The position numbers and the translations under genes are program-made. A DNA stretch of 64,000 nt from Myxococcales bacterium (GTDB lineage: Bacteria > Myxococcota_A > Polyangia > Nannocystales > Nannocystaceae), in the NCBI GenBank assembly GCA_020633335.1, contig JACKDU010000012.1:196623-260622 (forward strand), read 5' to 3'. Numbering within the stretch: the first letter of the stretch is position 1; every line of letters starts with the position of its first letter. Under the pieces are notes generated by a model, which saw nothing but the letters and a program-made list of their open reading frames with translations, was not told the origin of the DNA and ran no database searches. This document shows, one piece after another, positions 1-8,344 of the stretch.

Positions 1-281
1 CTCCAGATCGGCCGCGCCGGGTCGCCGCCTTCGAACTCGATCCACACCCCGTCGCCGACCTCGGGGAGGGCGACGAGGCCGTGATCCGAGCCGGCGAAGG
101 GGACCGAGGGGATCGCCCAGGGGGAGTCGCCCTCGCCGTAGATCTCGGGGACCTGGGCGCGGATGAAGCCGCGACCCTGGGGATCATCGATGTCGGTGAC
201 GACCCCGCGGAACTTGCCGTAGTGGCGCGAGCGCACCAGGCTCGCCAAATCGACCACCAACCTCTCGAGCTCGGACGACAT
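1..281 (-). CDS. eCIS baseplate spike protein, gpV/VgrG-like (partial)
   Basis: This is the N-terminal 93 residues of a baseplate-assembly gpV-type protein; the 3' part is outside the window. It starts at the ATG at 279-281, one base after the stop of the upstream hub gene. After a short helix ('MSSELERLVVDLASL') it shows the OB-fold opening of the family: 'YGKFRGVVTDIDDPQGRG', then 'VPEIYGEGDSPWAIPSVPFAG' and 'LPEVGDGVWIEFEGGDP', which is the usual pattern in gpV and Afp8-type spikes. In contractile injection systems this protein forms the needle that sits under the tube and carries the tip. Its place after the gpD-like hub fits the usual order. The family assignment is firm; the length is unknown. 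Confidence 0.88.
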   Translation of the reverse strand, partial: MSSELERLVVDLASLVRSRHYGKFRGVVTDIDDPQGRGFIRAQVPEIYGEGDSPWAIPSVPFAGSDHGLVALPEVGDGVWIEFEGGDPARPIW

Positions 282-282
282 C

Positions 283-1407
283 CTAGAAGACTCCCTGGGG
301 GATCTGCTGCGCGGCCTGGCGCTCCTGGGCGTCCGCCGACGCCCGGCTGTTCGAGCGGAGCGTGAAGGCCTGGGTGTAGCGCGCGCGGCCGAGGTTGTGG
401 GTGACCTTGGTGATCGTGTAGTCGCCGCTGATCCGGGCGGTCGCGCCGCGGAGGCGGACGACCTCGTAGGGCCGGAGGATCCCGGCGTAGCAGGTGCCGC
501 TGGTCTCGCCGGTGATGCGGACCGCGTAGGAGCGGCGGGCGGCCTCGCCGTCGACCTGGCTCTGGAGATCGGTCGCGCCGGCCTGGCCGGGGAGGAGGCG
601 CTCCTCGCCCTGATCGCCCTCGGCGACCGCCTCGTCCTCGCCGAGGAGCTCGAGCTCGCGGGCGCTCGAGCGCCGGCGGATCACCGTCTTGTCGCCGAGG
701 CTGAGGGTCTCGGCGATCACCAGCGCCGGCCGCTCGGAATTCACCTCGACCTGGATCCGGTCGACGTTGCGGCGGCCGCCCATCGTCACGATCTCGGGGA
801 GGTCGCCGGCGCGGGTCGGCGGCCGGCGGAAGACGCCGACCGAGCGGCCTGCCTGGTCGCCGGGGCGGACGTAGGCGTTCATCCCGTGGCGGCGGGCGAG
901 CGCCCGCAGGGCCTCGATCGCGGTCCCCTGCTGGACGCCGGCGGCCGGGCGATCGCCCTCGGCCGGCTCGGTGTCGTCGATCTCGGTGTCGTCGATCTGC
1001 GAGCAATCGTCGAAGATCGCCCGGGCGATCGCTGAGTCGCGGCTCTCTTCGAAGACCGTCGGCGCCGCCCGGCGGTTGAGGTAGACGCTGTCGTCGCGGA
1101 CCGTCAGCGCGAGCGACGAGCGGCCGGGCTCCGACGAGAGGTCGGAGTCGCGGATCACCACCGGGCCGTCGATGAGCGGCGCGAAGTTGTCGTTGCCGAG
1201 GCGGAGCTCGATCCGCACCCGGGTGAAGTCGTCGGCGTAGCGGTCGCCCTCGCGCCAATTGCCGCGGCTGTCCGCGCAGATCGCGATCTGGAGGCGGGCC
1301 TCCCAGGCGACGTCGATCTCCTGGTCGACGACGATCGACTCGATCGCCGCGAGCTCGTCGGAGCTGGCGGCCTCGCCGTCGAAGTAGACCCGGTAGTCGA
1401 TGCGCAT
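283..1407 (-). CDS. eCIS hub protein, phage late control gpD family
   Basis: A 374-residue protein of the gpD/VgrG N-terminal hub family. It begins 'MRIDYRVYFDG', followed by the beta-rich hub region ('LRLGNDNFAPLIDGPVVIRDSDL'). A central segment (about residues 85-200) carries 'AIARAIFDDC' and 'EALRALARRHGMNAYVRP', typical of the gp27-like half of phage hubs. Near the C-terminus 'CYAGILRPYEVVRLRGA' and 'GDYTITKVTHNLG' match the closing domain seen in many gpD proteins. It should form the trimeric or pseudo-hexameric adaptor between tube and spike. It lies between the gpX-like and gpV-like genes, in the same orientation and one base from the latter, so it belongs to the same operon. Confidence 0.88.
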   Translation of the reverse strand: MRIDYRVYFDGEAASSDELAAIESIVVDQEIDVAWEARLQIAICADSRGNWREGDRYADDFTRVRIELRLGNDNFAPLIDGPVVIRDSDLSSEPGRSSLALTVRDDSVYLNRRAAPTVFEESRDSAIARAIFDDCSQIDDTEIDDTEPAEGDRPAAGVQQGTAIEALRALARRHGMNAYVRPGDQAGRSVGVFRRPPTRAGDLPEIVTMGGRRNVDRIQVEVNSERPALVIAETLSLGDKTVIRRRSSARELELLGEDEAVAEGDQGEERLLPGQAGATDLQSQVDGEAARRSYAVRITGETSGTCYAGILRPYEVVRLRGATARISGDYTITKVTHNLGRARYTQAFTLRSNSRASADAQERQAAQQIPQGVF

Positions 1408-1426
1408 GGGGGGAGGTTCCTCAGCT

Positions 1427-1702
1427 CTAGCTCTTGGGGACGACGATCACCCGGCCGATCTCGCGGCAGAGCTCGGCGCCGTCGACCTCGGCGTTGGCGT
1501 CGGCGATCCGCCAGTGGGCGGTCGGGTCGCCGAGGTGGCGGTGGGCGAGGAGGTCGAGGCGGTCGCCGACCTGGACCGTCACCTCGTCGCCCTCGGTGAG
1601 CGGCGGCCGGCGGAGCTTGACCGCGGTGACCGTCCGGCCGTCGGCGAGCTTGACCTCCACCGTCGGCGTCTTGGCGTAGCGGGAGTTCTTGGCGAAGGCC
1701 AT
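1427..1702 (-). CDS. LysM/gpX-like small baseplate protein
   Basis: A 91-residue protein that resembles tail protein X of P2-like phages and the small LysM protein of eCIS loci. The central part ('VQVGDRLDLLAHRHLGDPTAHWRIADANAEVDG') has the LysM layout in which a turn 'GDRLDLLAHRHLGD' is followed by a 'WRIADAN' motif. The start at 1702 is preceded by 'AGGAGCGCGCCG', a good ribosome-binding site. In phage tails this protein helps join hub and tube; here it sits between the tube-initiation gene and the gpD hub gene, as expected. The family call is good; the exact structural place in the particle is inferred from related systems. Confidence 0.82.
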   Translation of the reverse strand: MAFAKNSRYAKTPTVEVKLADGRTVTAVKLRRPPLTEGDEVTVQVGDRLDLLAHRHLGDPTAHWRIADANAEVDGAELCREIGRVIVVPKS

Positions 1703-1712
1703 CGGCGCGCTC

Positions 1713-2378
1713 CTAGAAGGTGATCATCTCGGCGACGTTGGCCGCCGTGTTCGCCAGGTTGATCGTCGCCAGGGTCTCCTTGGCGGTCTGCGAGTAGGTG
1801 TAGGCGCCGTGGGCGACGTGGTCCTCGGAGCAGTGCTCGGGGGCGATCACCGTGAGGCCGAGGGCGACGTCGGCCTGGATCGGGTTGAGGAGGCGGTCGT
1901 AGAGGACCTCGGTGATCCGCATCTGGTGGATGTAGACCGGCAGCACCCGCGTCGGGCCCCAGATGAAGAGGAGCCGGGGGTAGCGCTCGCGGGGGATCGG
2001 CTGGCTCGCGTCGCTGCCGCGGCTGCCGGCGATCGCGTCGCCGATCGCGTCGATCGCCATCCCGAGGAGCGAGCCCTCGCCGCTCGGCCGGACCATCAGC
2101 TCGAGGGCGGCGAGCTCGGGTCCGACCCCGAAGGCGCGGGCGACCGCCGAGCCCTCGCCGAGGCGATCGGAGGCGTCGAACTTCGCGGTGAAGGTGATCT
2201 TCTCGATCGGGATCTCGCCGGCCTGATCGGTCTCGCGGGCGCCCGCGCCGCTCGGCCGCGCGGGGACCTCGATCGTCCGCTCGAGGCGGTCGGGGTTGTA
2301 CTGGAAGAGGAGGACGTTGGGCAGCGGCCCGAGGAAGTCGCTCCCGTACTCGATCAGCGCGCCCTTGAGCAGCGGCAT
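1713..2378 (-). CDS. eCIS tube-initiation protein (CIS tube / Afp7-like)
   Basis: A 221-residue protein that opens with 'MPLLKGALIEYGSD' and 'LLFQYNPDRLERTIEV', the hallmark of the contractile-injection-system tube-initiator family (Afp7/Pvc7 type). Further family-like features are 'KITFTAKFDASDRL' and 'PRLLFIWGPTRVLPVYIHQMRITEVLYDRLLNP' (quoted in parts: 'LLFIWGPTRVLPV', 'ITEVLYDRLLNPI'). In characterised systems these proteins adapt the hub symmetry to the hexameric tube. The start codon overlaps the stop of the preceding small gene as TGATG, which suggests coupled translation. Unlike Afp7 no separate C-terminal LysM is obvious; that role is probably taken by the following 91-residue gene. 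Confidence 0.85.
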   Translation of the reverse strand: MPLLKGALIEYGSDFLGPLPNVLLFQYNPDRLERTIEVPARPSGAGARETDQAGEIPIEKITFTAKFDASDRLGEGSAVARAFGVGPELAALELMVRPSGEGSLLGMAIDAIGDAIAGSRGSDASQPIPRERYPRLLFIWGPTRVLPVYIHQMRITEVLYDRLLNPIQADVALGLTVIAPEHCSEDHVAHGAYTYSQTAKETLATINLANTAANVAEMITF

Positions 2379-2683
2379 CAGCTCCCTCCCTCGCTCTGGC
2401 CTGGGGTCGAATTCGCGCGGGCCTCCGCGGCCCTGGCGATCACCGCGGCGAGGGTCGCCTCGGCGGCGGCCGCCGGGGCCTCGCGCGGGCTGAAGGCGCC
2501 GGCGTCGATCGTCTCGACGCGGCGCGCCCCGCCAGCGCTGGTGTTCAGCGCTCCCGATGAACCTGTCGCATCGGCCAGGCGATCGGCGACCGCCGCGGCG
2601 ATCGCCCGGGCGAGCGCCCGCGGGTCGTCGACCTGGCCGCGGACCCGGAGGTCGAGGCGATCGATCGTCACCCGCCGCCTCAT
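2378..2683 (-). CDS. small eCIS-associated protein, unknown function
   Basis: A 101-residue protein starting at the ATG at 2681-2683, which overlaps the AAA+ stop codon as ATGA. The first half ('RVTIDRLDLRVRG', then 'ALARAIAAAVADRLAD') predicts a short beta strand and an amphipathic helix. The second half is Ala-rich and probably flexible ('APAAAAEATLAAVIARAAEAR'). Small proteins with an opening of this kind are found between the ATPase and tube-initiator genes in other eCIS loci, as far as I recall, but I know no function for them. The tight overlaps on both sides support a real, co-translated gene rather than a shadow frame. Confidence 0.7.
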   Translation of the reverse strand: MRRRVTIDRLDLRVRGQVDDPRALARAIAAAVADRLADATGSSGALNTSAGGARRVETIDAGAFSPREAPAAAAEATLAAVIARAAEARANSTPGQSEGGS

Positions 2684-4851
2684 CGCCCCGCCTCCTCGCC
2701 GCGCGCGCCCTGCTCGGCGTCGGCGATCACCCCGGCGAAGGGGCCGAAGATCGCCGGGCTCAGCGCCCGCCCGAGCTTGTCGAGCTCGCGCCAGAGCGCG
2801 AGGACGAGGTGCTCCATCCGCAGCGCCGGCGGCCCGCCCTCGGCGGCGCTCTGCAGGCAGGCGGCGAGCGCCGCCGCGCGGATCGTCCCGCCGCTGAGCT
2901 CGAAGCGGCGGGCGAGGAAATTGAGGTCGAGCCCCTGGCGCTCGATCGCCGGTGGGATCACCCGCTCCCAGATCCGCCGGCGTTCGTCGGGGCCGGGCAT
3001 CGGGAAGTCGACGATGAAGCGGAGGCGGCGGAGGAAGGCCGGGTCGAGGTCCTCCTTGCGGTTGGTCGCCAGGATCATCAGCCCCTGCGCCCGCTCCATC
3101 CGCGCGAGGAGGTAGGCGACCTCGAGGTTGGCGTAGCGGTCGTGGGCGTCGCGGACCTCGGTGCGCTTGCCGAAGATCGCGTCGGCCTCGTCGAAGAAGA
3201 GGACGAGGTCGCGGGCCTCGGCGGCGGCGAAGACCTCGCGGAGGTTCTTCTCGGTCTCGCCGATGTACTTCGAGACCACCTGCGAGAGGTCGACGCGGTA
3301 GATCGGCAGCTCGAGGTCGGCGGCCAGGCACTCGGCGGCCATCGTCTTGCCGGTCCCGGGCGGGCCGGCGAAGAGCGCCGAGATCCCGGGCTCGCCGAGC
3401 GCGCGGCCGAGGCCCCAGGCGCCGTAGGCCCGCGGGAGGGCGGCGACCGCCCGCCGCACCTCGCCGATCTGGGCGCTCTGCTTGTCCGGGAGGACCAGAT
3501 CGGCGAGGCCGAAGCGGGGCTCGATCCGCTCGGCGAGGCCGCTGGCGTCGAGGCGCCCCTGCGGGCTCGCGCCGGCGCAGGCGGCCTCGAGGTCGGCGGC
3601 GCTCGGGGCCTCGGGGCGGGCGCCGAGGCGGTCGGCGATCGCCGCGATCGCGCCGGCGTCGAGGCGATAGCGGTGGGCGGCGACGCTCGCCGCCTCCTCG
3701 AGCGCGGCGAAGCGGGGGCCGAGGCCGCGGCGCCAGGCGTCGAGGCGGGCGCCGTAGGGCGGCGGCAGGACCTCGAGCGCCGGCCCCGTGATATGTCCGG
3801 AGAGCCAGGTGAGATCGCGGCGATCGTCGGCGACCAGGAAGAGGCGGAGCGGCAGGCTCGAGAGCGGGAGGCGGCGGCCGCCCTCGAGCGCGACCGGCAG
3901 CGCGCCCGCGTCGACCAGGAGATCGGCGTCGTCGAGCCAGGCCGCGGCGGCGAGGCCGTCGAGGTGGCCGGGGAGCGCGAGGTGCTCGGCCGGCCCGAGG
4001 TAGGCGAGGAGGCGGCGCCCGGCGGCGGCGCAGGCGGCCGCGGCGACGCTCGCCCCGAGGCGGGGAGGCGCGAGCACCGGGATCACCCGGAGCGCCGCGG
4101 GCGGGCCCGAGAGCTCGTCCGCGAGCGCCGCGAGGCCGCGGGTCTCGCTCCCCGGCGGCGGCGGCTCGGCGATCGGCGCGAGCGCGGGCGGCGGTCCGAG
4201 CTCGGGCGCGAGGAGGCGGCGCGTGACCGGCTGGGGCGCCCAGATCGCCTGCTCCCAGCCGATCCCGAGGCCCCGGGCCTCGCCCCGCTGGAGGAGGCCG
4301 CGGGTGAAGAGCGGGTGCGCCGGATCGGCGATCTCGAGGACCTCGCGGGGGTCGTCCCAGAGGCGCTGGATCAGCGCGAGGGTCGGCCGCTCGGCCGCCG
4401 GGTCGCCGGAGCAGGCGGCGATCACCGCCCCGGCGGCGCTGTCCCAAGAGACATAGAGCGCGAGCGCGAGCGCGAAGCGGGCGACCGGCGAGAGGTCGAG
4501 CGCCTCGGCGACCCAGCGCAGCGAGCCCCGCGGGGCGGCGCCGGCGAGGGCGACCGGCGGCGGCGCGGCGATCTCGTCGGAGAGGTAGCGGCCGGTCGGA
4601 TCCTCGGTGAAGAAGCGGCGCTGCTCGTCGAGGTAGCGGCCGCGATCGAGCGCGTCGAGGAGGCGATCGCGGGGATCGGGGAGGAGCGGGCCGGCGCTCG
4701 GCGGCGGCGAGCCCCCCTGGGCGTGCCAGCGCCAGGCGATCTCGCGGCGGAGGCGGAGGCTGACCTGGCGGAGCCAGTAGGCCGCGAGCGGATCCTCGGG
4801 ACGCAGCCCCGGGGTGAAGGTCGCGGGCGGCAGCTCGCGGGCGACGCTCAC
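2680..4851 (-). CDS. eCIS AAA+ ATPase (Afp15/Pvc15-like)
   Basis: A 723-residue protein whose C-terminal third is a complete AAA+ module: Walker A 'GPPGTGKT' (496-503), Walker B 'LVLFFDEAD' (549-557), sensor-1 'ATNR' (595-598) and an arginine-finger region 'AFLRRLRF'. The N-terminal 450 residues are family-specific, Ala- and Leu-rich, and begin 'MSVARELPPATF'. Such ATPases are a constant part of eCIS operons, where Afp15-like proteins are needed for particle assembly or stability. The start overlaps the stop of the DUF4255 gene as ATGA and the stop overlaps the next small gene, so translation is coupled on both sides. One copy of the dispersed palindrome described separately lies inside this gene at 4439-4454. 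Confidence 0.92.
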   Translation of the reverse strand: MSVARELPPATFTPGLRPEDPLAAYWLRQVSLRLRREIAWRWHAQGGSPPPSAGPLLPDPRDRLLDALDRGRYLDEQRRFFTEDPTGRYLSDEIAAPPPVALAGAAPRGSLRWVAEALDLSPVARFALALALYVSWDSAAGAVIAACSGDPAAERPTLALIQRLWDDPREVLEIADPAHPLFTRGLLQRGEARGLGIGWEQAIWAPQPVTRRLLAPELGPPPALAPIAEPPPPGSETRGLAALADELSGPPAALRVIPVLAPPRLGASVAAAACAAAGRRLLAYLGPAEHLALPGHLDGLAAAAWLDDADLLVDAGALPVALEGGRRLPLSSLPLRLFLVADDRRDLTWLSGHITGPALEVLPPPYGARLDAWRRGLGPRFAALEEAASVAAHRYRLDAGAIAAIADRLGARPEAPSAADLEAACAGASPQGRLDASGLAERIEPRFGLADLVLPDKQSAQIGEVRRAVAALPRAYGAWGLGRALGEPGISALFAGPPGTGKTMAAECLAADLELPIYRVDLSQVVSKYIGETEKNLREVFAAAEARDLVLFFDEADAIFGKRTEVRDAHDRYANLEVAYLLARMERAQGLMILATNRKEDLDPAFLRRLRFIVDFPMPGPDERRRIWERVIPPAIERQGLDLNFLARRFELSGGTIRAAALAACLQSAAEGGPPALRMEHLVLALWRELDKLGRALSPAIFGPFAGVIADAEQGARGEEAGR
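4439..4454. repeat. dispersed palindrome, copy in the ATPase gene
   Basis: CTGTCCCAAGAGACAT; its complement CTGTC.. read on the other strand is ATGTCTCTTGGGACAG, differing in one base from the copy at 47651. It is inside the AAA+ gene in the segment encoding YVSWDSAA. Confidence 0.5.
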
Positions 4852-6044
4852 GGGGCCTCCAGGGTGAGCTCGGGGCTCTGGCGGGCCTGGACGCCGTTGA
4901 CCCGGAGGACCAGGCGGTAGGTCCCGGCCGGCACCGCCTTGGCCTCGGGGATCACCAGGCGCTTGCGGGTCTGGGCGGGGCCGGGGAGGTCGCTGAGCTC
5001 GTCGAAGATCGCCACGCAGACGCCGTCGGCGATGAGGCCGACGAAGAGGTCGTCGTCATCGCCGCCGAGGAGCGCGCCGTCGATCGTCAGGGTCGCCGTC
5101 AGCGGCGAGTCCGGGTCGCTGGCGAGGACCGGCGCGACGTCGGCGACCGCGACCGCGGCGACGCTCGGCTGGAGGTCGAGGATCGCCGGCCGGCTGCTCC
5201 GACGGCGCCCCGAGGGGAGGGTGCGGACCACCCGGAGCGCGCGCGGGCCGGCCGAGATCCGATCGCCGGTGAGCTCGGCTCCGTCGAGGTCGACGGCGAT
5301 CGCCCCCTCGGCGGTGACCACCAGCGGCAGCTCGACGTCGTCGATCTTCGCGATCATGTCGGCGACGATCCCCTCGCCGTCGATCCGCACGCGCTCGCCG
5401 AGGGCGGCCGAGGTCGGGTCGAGCGCCTCGATCGTCGGCTGCAGCGAGGGGCCGACCTCGATCTGGATCCCGTCCTCGCCGATCACCGTCGCCGCCTCGT
5501 AGTCGATGCCGACCAGGAGGTTGTAGCTCGCGGGCGCCGGCGGGGCGATCATCACCGGTCGGAGCTCGAAGGCGGCCGAGACCCGGTAGCGCTCATCCGA
5601 TCCCTGGACCACCCGCGAGAGGAGCTCGGAGCCGGCCTCGAGGATCGACACCTTGAGCGGCTCGGGGTTCGGGAGGAGCGCGGCGAGGTCGTCGGCGGCG
5701 ATCCCCTCGACCGGCAGGTAGGCGAGCTCCTGGAGGGCGGCGAGGCCGGCCCCGAGGACCCGGTGGGCGGCGATCGTGTCGCTCTTGCCGGTGGCGTCGA
5801 AGGCGGTGAGGAGGAAGCGGAGGATCATCCAGAGCGGCGGGCTCTGGCCGACGTCGAGGGCGACCGAGCGCATCGACGGATCGAGCGCGGTCTCGAAGAG
5901 GAAGAGGTTGAGGCGCGCCCCCGAGGTCCCGGTGGTCTCCTCGATCGGCCCGACGCTGACGTGGGCGCCGGAGCGCAGGCTGAGCTGGTAGCTCAGGAGC
6001 TGCGCCGCCGCGCCGATCGCCTTGCTGGTGTCCGAGAGGGGCAT
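4848..6044 (-). CDS. eCIS tail terminator, DUF4255 (Pvc16 N-terminal) protein
   Basis: A 398-residue protein. Residues 1-200 match the DUF4255/Pvc16 N-terminal family: 'IGAAAQLLSYQL', 'LNLFLFETALDPSMRS', 'PPLWMILRFLLTAFD', 'ALQELAYLPV' and 'RYRVSAAFELRPVMI'. In Afp/PVC particles this protein caps the tube and sheath distal to the baseplate. The rest contains an IPT/TIG-like beta-sandwich ('IEALDPTSAALGERVRIDGEGI') and a final beta domain ending 'YRLVLRVNGVQARQSPELTLEAP'. It is longer than the minimal cap, which suggests one or two extra Ig-like domains exposed on the end of the particle. Its stop overlaps the ATPase start. Confidence 0.88.
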   Translation of the reverse strand: MPLSDTSKAIGAAAQLLSYQLSLRSGAHVSVGPIEETTGTSGARLNLFLFETALDPSMRSVALDVGQSPPLWMILRFLLTAFDATGKSDTIAAHRVLGAGLAALQELAYLPVEGIAADDLAALLPNPEPLKVSILEAGSELLSRVVQGSDERYRVSAAFELRPVMIAPPAPASYNLLVGIDYEAATVIGEDGIQIEVGPSLQPTIEALDPTSAALGERVRIDGEGIVADMIAKIDDVELPLVVTAEGAIAVDLDGAELTGDRISAGPRALRVVRTLPSGRRRSSRPAILDLQPSVAAVAVADVAPVLASDPDSPLTATLTIDGALLGGDDDDLFVGLIADGVCVAIFDELSDLPGPAQTRKRLVIPEAKAVPAGTYRLVLRVNGVQARQSPELTLEAP

Positions 6045-6075
6045 GGGGTGCTGCGGGGGAGGAGAGGGAGAGGGA

Positions 6076-6984
6076 TCAGAGGCCGCGGAGGTAGTGGCGG
6101 CCGAGGCGGGCCTGGGGAGCTGCGCTCGCGGGGGCCGGCGCTGAGCGAGGCGCGGGCGCGGGGGCCGGCGCGGGCGGGCCGTCGATCGTCACCTGGATCG
6201 CGCCGATCGAGATCTCGACGTGATCCGCGTCAGATGTCTCTTGAGACATGTCCGAGGTTGAGCGCCGGACCGCGTCCGGCGAGGGCCTCGCCGCCTCGGG
6301 CTCCGGCGGCGCGCTCACCCAGCGCTCGGCCGCAGCCAGGGCCTCGGCGAGCGAGCGGGCGTGGAGGCCGGGCCCGCGCGGGGCTTGCGTCTGCGGCGGC
6401 GCGCTCGCGGGCGCGACGTCTTCAGCCCTCGCGGGGTGTGATCGCGCGGCGTCGCTCCGCGGGGCCGCCGCGTCCGCAACGACGTCACCGCGGCTCGTCG
6501 GGTCCGCGGGGCTCGCGTCGCGGGTGTTCTCGGCGCTCGGCGGAAACGCGGCGTGGAGCCCCCGGACCATCGCCGCGATCGCCGGCCGTCGGGGATCCTC
6601 GGCCCGGTGCCGGGGGGCGCTCGCCGCGGTCTCGACCGGCGCATCATCGGATGACCGATGGGACAGCTCTCGCTCGGCCCTGGGGGGCGCCTCTGCGCCC
6701 TCACGGCGGCTCACCGGCGCGCGGGGTCCCGCGGGGACCTCGGGGCCGGCGGCCGCTCGCAGCGACGCGCCCGCTCCCTCATCGGCGACGCCGCTCGCCA
6801 CCTCGGCTCGCCCCGCGCCCTCACGCATCGACGGCACCTCGCCCATGATCGCGGCCGCGTCCGCGGGCGCGGCCTCCCGGGTCTCGTCGACGACCGGCAG
6901 CGCCGGCGCGGCAGCGCTCGCCCGCAGGCCGTCGACCCCATGCGCCCCCTGGCTCAGCCGCCGCAGCCGTCCGAGGTAGCTCAT
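6076..6984 (-). CDS. disordered eCIS linker protein with conserved C-terminal motif
   Basis: A 302-residue protein starting at the ATG at 6982-6984, overlapping the previous stop as ATGA. Almost the whole chain is Ala/Pro/Arg/Ser-rich and predicted disordered. The N-terminus 'MSYLGRLRRL' and the end are more ordered: 'HVEISIGAIQVTIDGPP', a Pro-Ala spacer, then 'RLGRHYLRGL'. From memory, many eCIS and phage-tail clusters carry a disordered protein ending in a similar beta-strand, Pro-rich linker and YL-R peptide. A docking or length-control role is possible but unproven. The perfect palindrome at 6234-6249 lies in its 3' part. Confidence 0.72.
   Translation of the reverse strand: MSYLGRLRRLSQGAHGVDGLRASAAAPALPVVDETREAAPADAAAIMGEVPSMREGAGRAEVASGVADEGAGASLRAAAGPEVPAGPRAPVSRREGAEAPPRAERELSHRSSDDAPVETAASAPRHRAEDPRRPAIAAMVRGLHAAFPPSAENTRDASPADPTSRGDVVADAAAPRSDAARSHPARAEDVAPASAPPQTQAPRGPGLHARSLAEALAAAERWVSAPPEPEAARPSPDAVRRSTSDMSQETSDADHVEISIGAIQVTIDGPPAPAPAPAPRSAPAPASAAPQARLGRHYLRGL
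6234..6249. repeat. dispersed palindrome, perfect copy
   Basis: ATGTCTCTTGAGACAT has arms ATGTCTC and GAGACAT that pair perfectly around TT. It is inside the disordered linker-protein gene, where coding pressure is weak. Confidence 0.55.
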
Positions 6985-7808
6985 CGGGCCTCCTCCCGCG
7001 CGAGGCGATCGAGGTAGGCGCGCCGCCGCCAGGCCGGGAGGCGGACGATCGCCTCCTCGCTCCAGTGGTAGGCCCGGGCGAGGCGATGGATCGCGTCGAG
7101 GAGCGCGGCCTGCTCGCGGGCGAGGCGGGCGAGCGCGAGCTCCTCGAGGTCCGCGTGGGCCTCCTGCCGCGCATGGCACTCCGGACAGGTGAGATCGATC
7201 GTGAAGTCGACCAGCGGATCGGCGGCCGCGAGCGCGGCCTCGATCGCCGGGAGGTCGGCGCTGGCGATCGCCGCGTCGCCGACCCGGAGCCGGGCGAGGA
7301 GCGCCTCGTCGCCGGGGGCCGCGTCGCCGCGCCCCCAGGCCCTCAGATCGCTCGCCCGCGGCAGGCGGAGCTTGACCCGCCCGCCGTCGCGCGTCGGCGC
7401 CTCGATCACCTCGATCGCCGCGACCGCCCGCTGGAGGTCGGCGAGGGCCCGCAGCGGGAGGTTGATCCCGACGGTCGCGTCGCACCCCACGCAGCGGAGG
7501 AGGCGCTCGACCTCGACCTCATCCTCGTCACCTTCACCCGCACCCCGAGCGCCCGCGTCGGCGAGGATCGCCAGGCGCAGGAGCCCCTCGATCCGCGCGC
7601 CGAGGCGGAGCTCGTCGAGCTCCTCCGCGTCGAAGCGCTCGCCCCCCGGACGGCTCGCGCAGCGCGCGAGGATCCCCGAGACCAGCGCCAGGCGCTCGCC
7701 GCTGAAGTCGACCTCGAGGTCGCCCGGCTCGAGCCCGAAGGGCCGGAGCCGGACGCCGCGCCAGCGCTCAGCGAGGCCGCTGACCGGGGAGGGGAGGCTC
7801 GCGTTCAT
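6981..7808 (-). CDS. eCIS tail-assembly protein with paired CxxC motifs
   Basis: A 275-residue protein directly after the tube gene (14-base gap). It has two Cys pairs about 100 residues apart, 'RCVGCDATVG' and 'LTCPECHARQ', which look like the two halves of a zinc-binding knuckle. The C-terminal segment 'IHRLARAYHWSEEAIVRLPAWRRRAYLDRLARE' (parts 'ARAYHWSEEAIVRLP' and 'WRRRAYLDRLARE') resembles the short DUF6760-type helical motif seen in small tail-locus proteins. Position and these motifs suggest an assembly or baseplate protein comparable to tail-assembly chaperones of T4-like tails; I cannot name an orthologue. The stop overlaps the start of the linker-protein gene. Confidence 0.7.
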   Translation of the reverse strand: MNASLPSPVSGLAERWRGVRLRPFGLEPGDLEVDFSGERLALVSGILARCASRPGGERFDAEELDELRLGARIEGLLRLAILADAGARGAGEGDEDEVEVERLLRCVGCDATVGINLPLRALADLQRAVAAIEVIEAPTRDGGRVKLRLPRASDLRAWGRGDAAPGDEALLARLRVGDAAIASADLPAIEAALAAADPLVDFTIDLTCPECHARQEAHADLEELALARLAREQAALLDAIHRLARAYHWSEEAIVRLPAWRRRAYLDRLAREEAR

Positions 7809-7822
7809 CGCACCCTGCGCGC

Positions 7823-8326
7823 TCAGCCGGCCTCATTCGGCTCGGAGAGGCTGGTGTCACGCTCCCAGCCCTCGACCTCGACCTTGATCGACTCGATCGC
7901 CACGCCGTTGTTGTTGGCGTCGAGCTCGGGGACCGCGGTGAACTCGGAGACCCAGCAGCCGTGGAGGAAGTAGCGGATCGCCACCTGCCCCTTGAGGTTG
8001 AGCACCTCGAGGGTGAGGTCCTTCTTGTAGTTGGCGAGGTCGGTCGCGGAGTCGTTGGCGTAGGTGTAGACGCTGTTGGCCCAGCGCTCGAACTCGACGT
8101 CGTGGGTGATCCCCCGCTCCATCGTCACGGCCTCGTACTTGGTGCGGCCGGGCGACTTGTACTCGAAGGTGTTGACGCCGCCGGACTGGTGCTTGACGAC
8201 CTCGGTGGTCCGCTTGAGCGCAGAGACCTTGGACACGCCGAGGACGACGCGGCCGTCGAGGAGGACGCGGAAGTTGAAGTTCTTGTAGGGATCGTAGCGG
8301 TGGGCGTTGACGGTGAAGCCGGTCAC
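7823..8326 (-). CDS. eCIS inner tube protein (gp19/TIGR02241 family)
   Basis: A 167-residue tail tube protein starting at a GTG (8324-8326) seven bases after a near-perfect Shine-Dalgarno 'AGGAGG'. Family signatures are clear: 'DPYKNFNFRVLLDGR', 'GVSKVSALKRTTEVVKHQSGG', 'SPGRTKYEAVTMERGITHD', 'WANSVY' and 'ALESIKVEVEGWERD'-like ending ('IESIKVEVEGWERD'). Length is normal for this family. The hexameric rings of this protein stack to form the inner tube that is driven through the target membrane and through whose lumen cargo can be delivered. It follows the sheath gene by 18 bases. Only one tube gene is seen, while some eCIS encode two or three. Confidence 0.95.
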   Translation of the reverse strand: MTGFTVNAHRYDPYKNFNFRVLLDGRVVLGVSKVSALKRTTEVVKHQSGGVNTFEYKSPGRTKYEAVTMERGITHDVEFERWANSVYTYANDSATDLANYKKDLTLEVLNLKGQVAIRYFLHGCWVSEFTAVPELDANNNGVAIESIKVEVEGWERDTSLSEPNEAG

Positions 8327-8344
8327 GATCGGGCCTCCTCTCGG

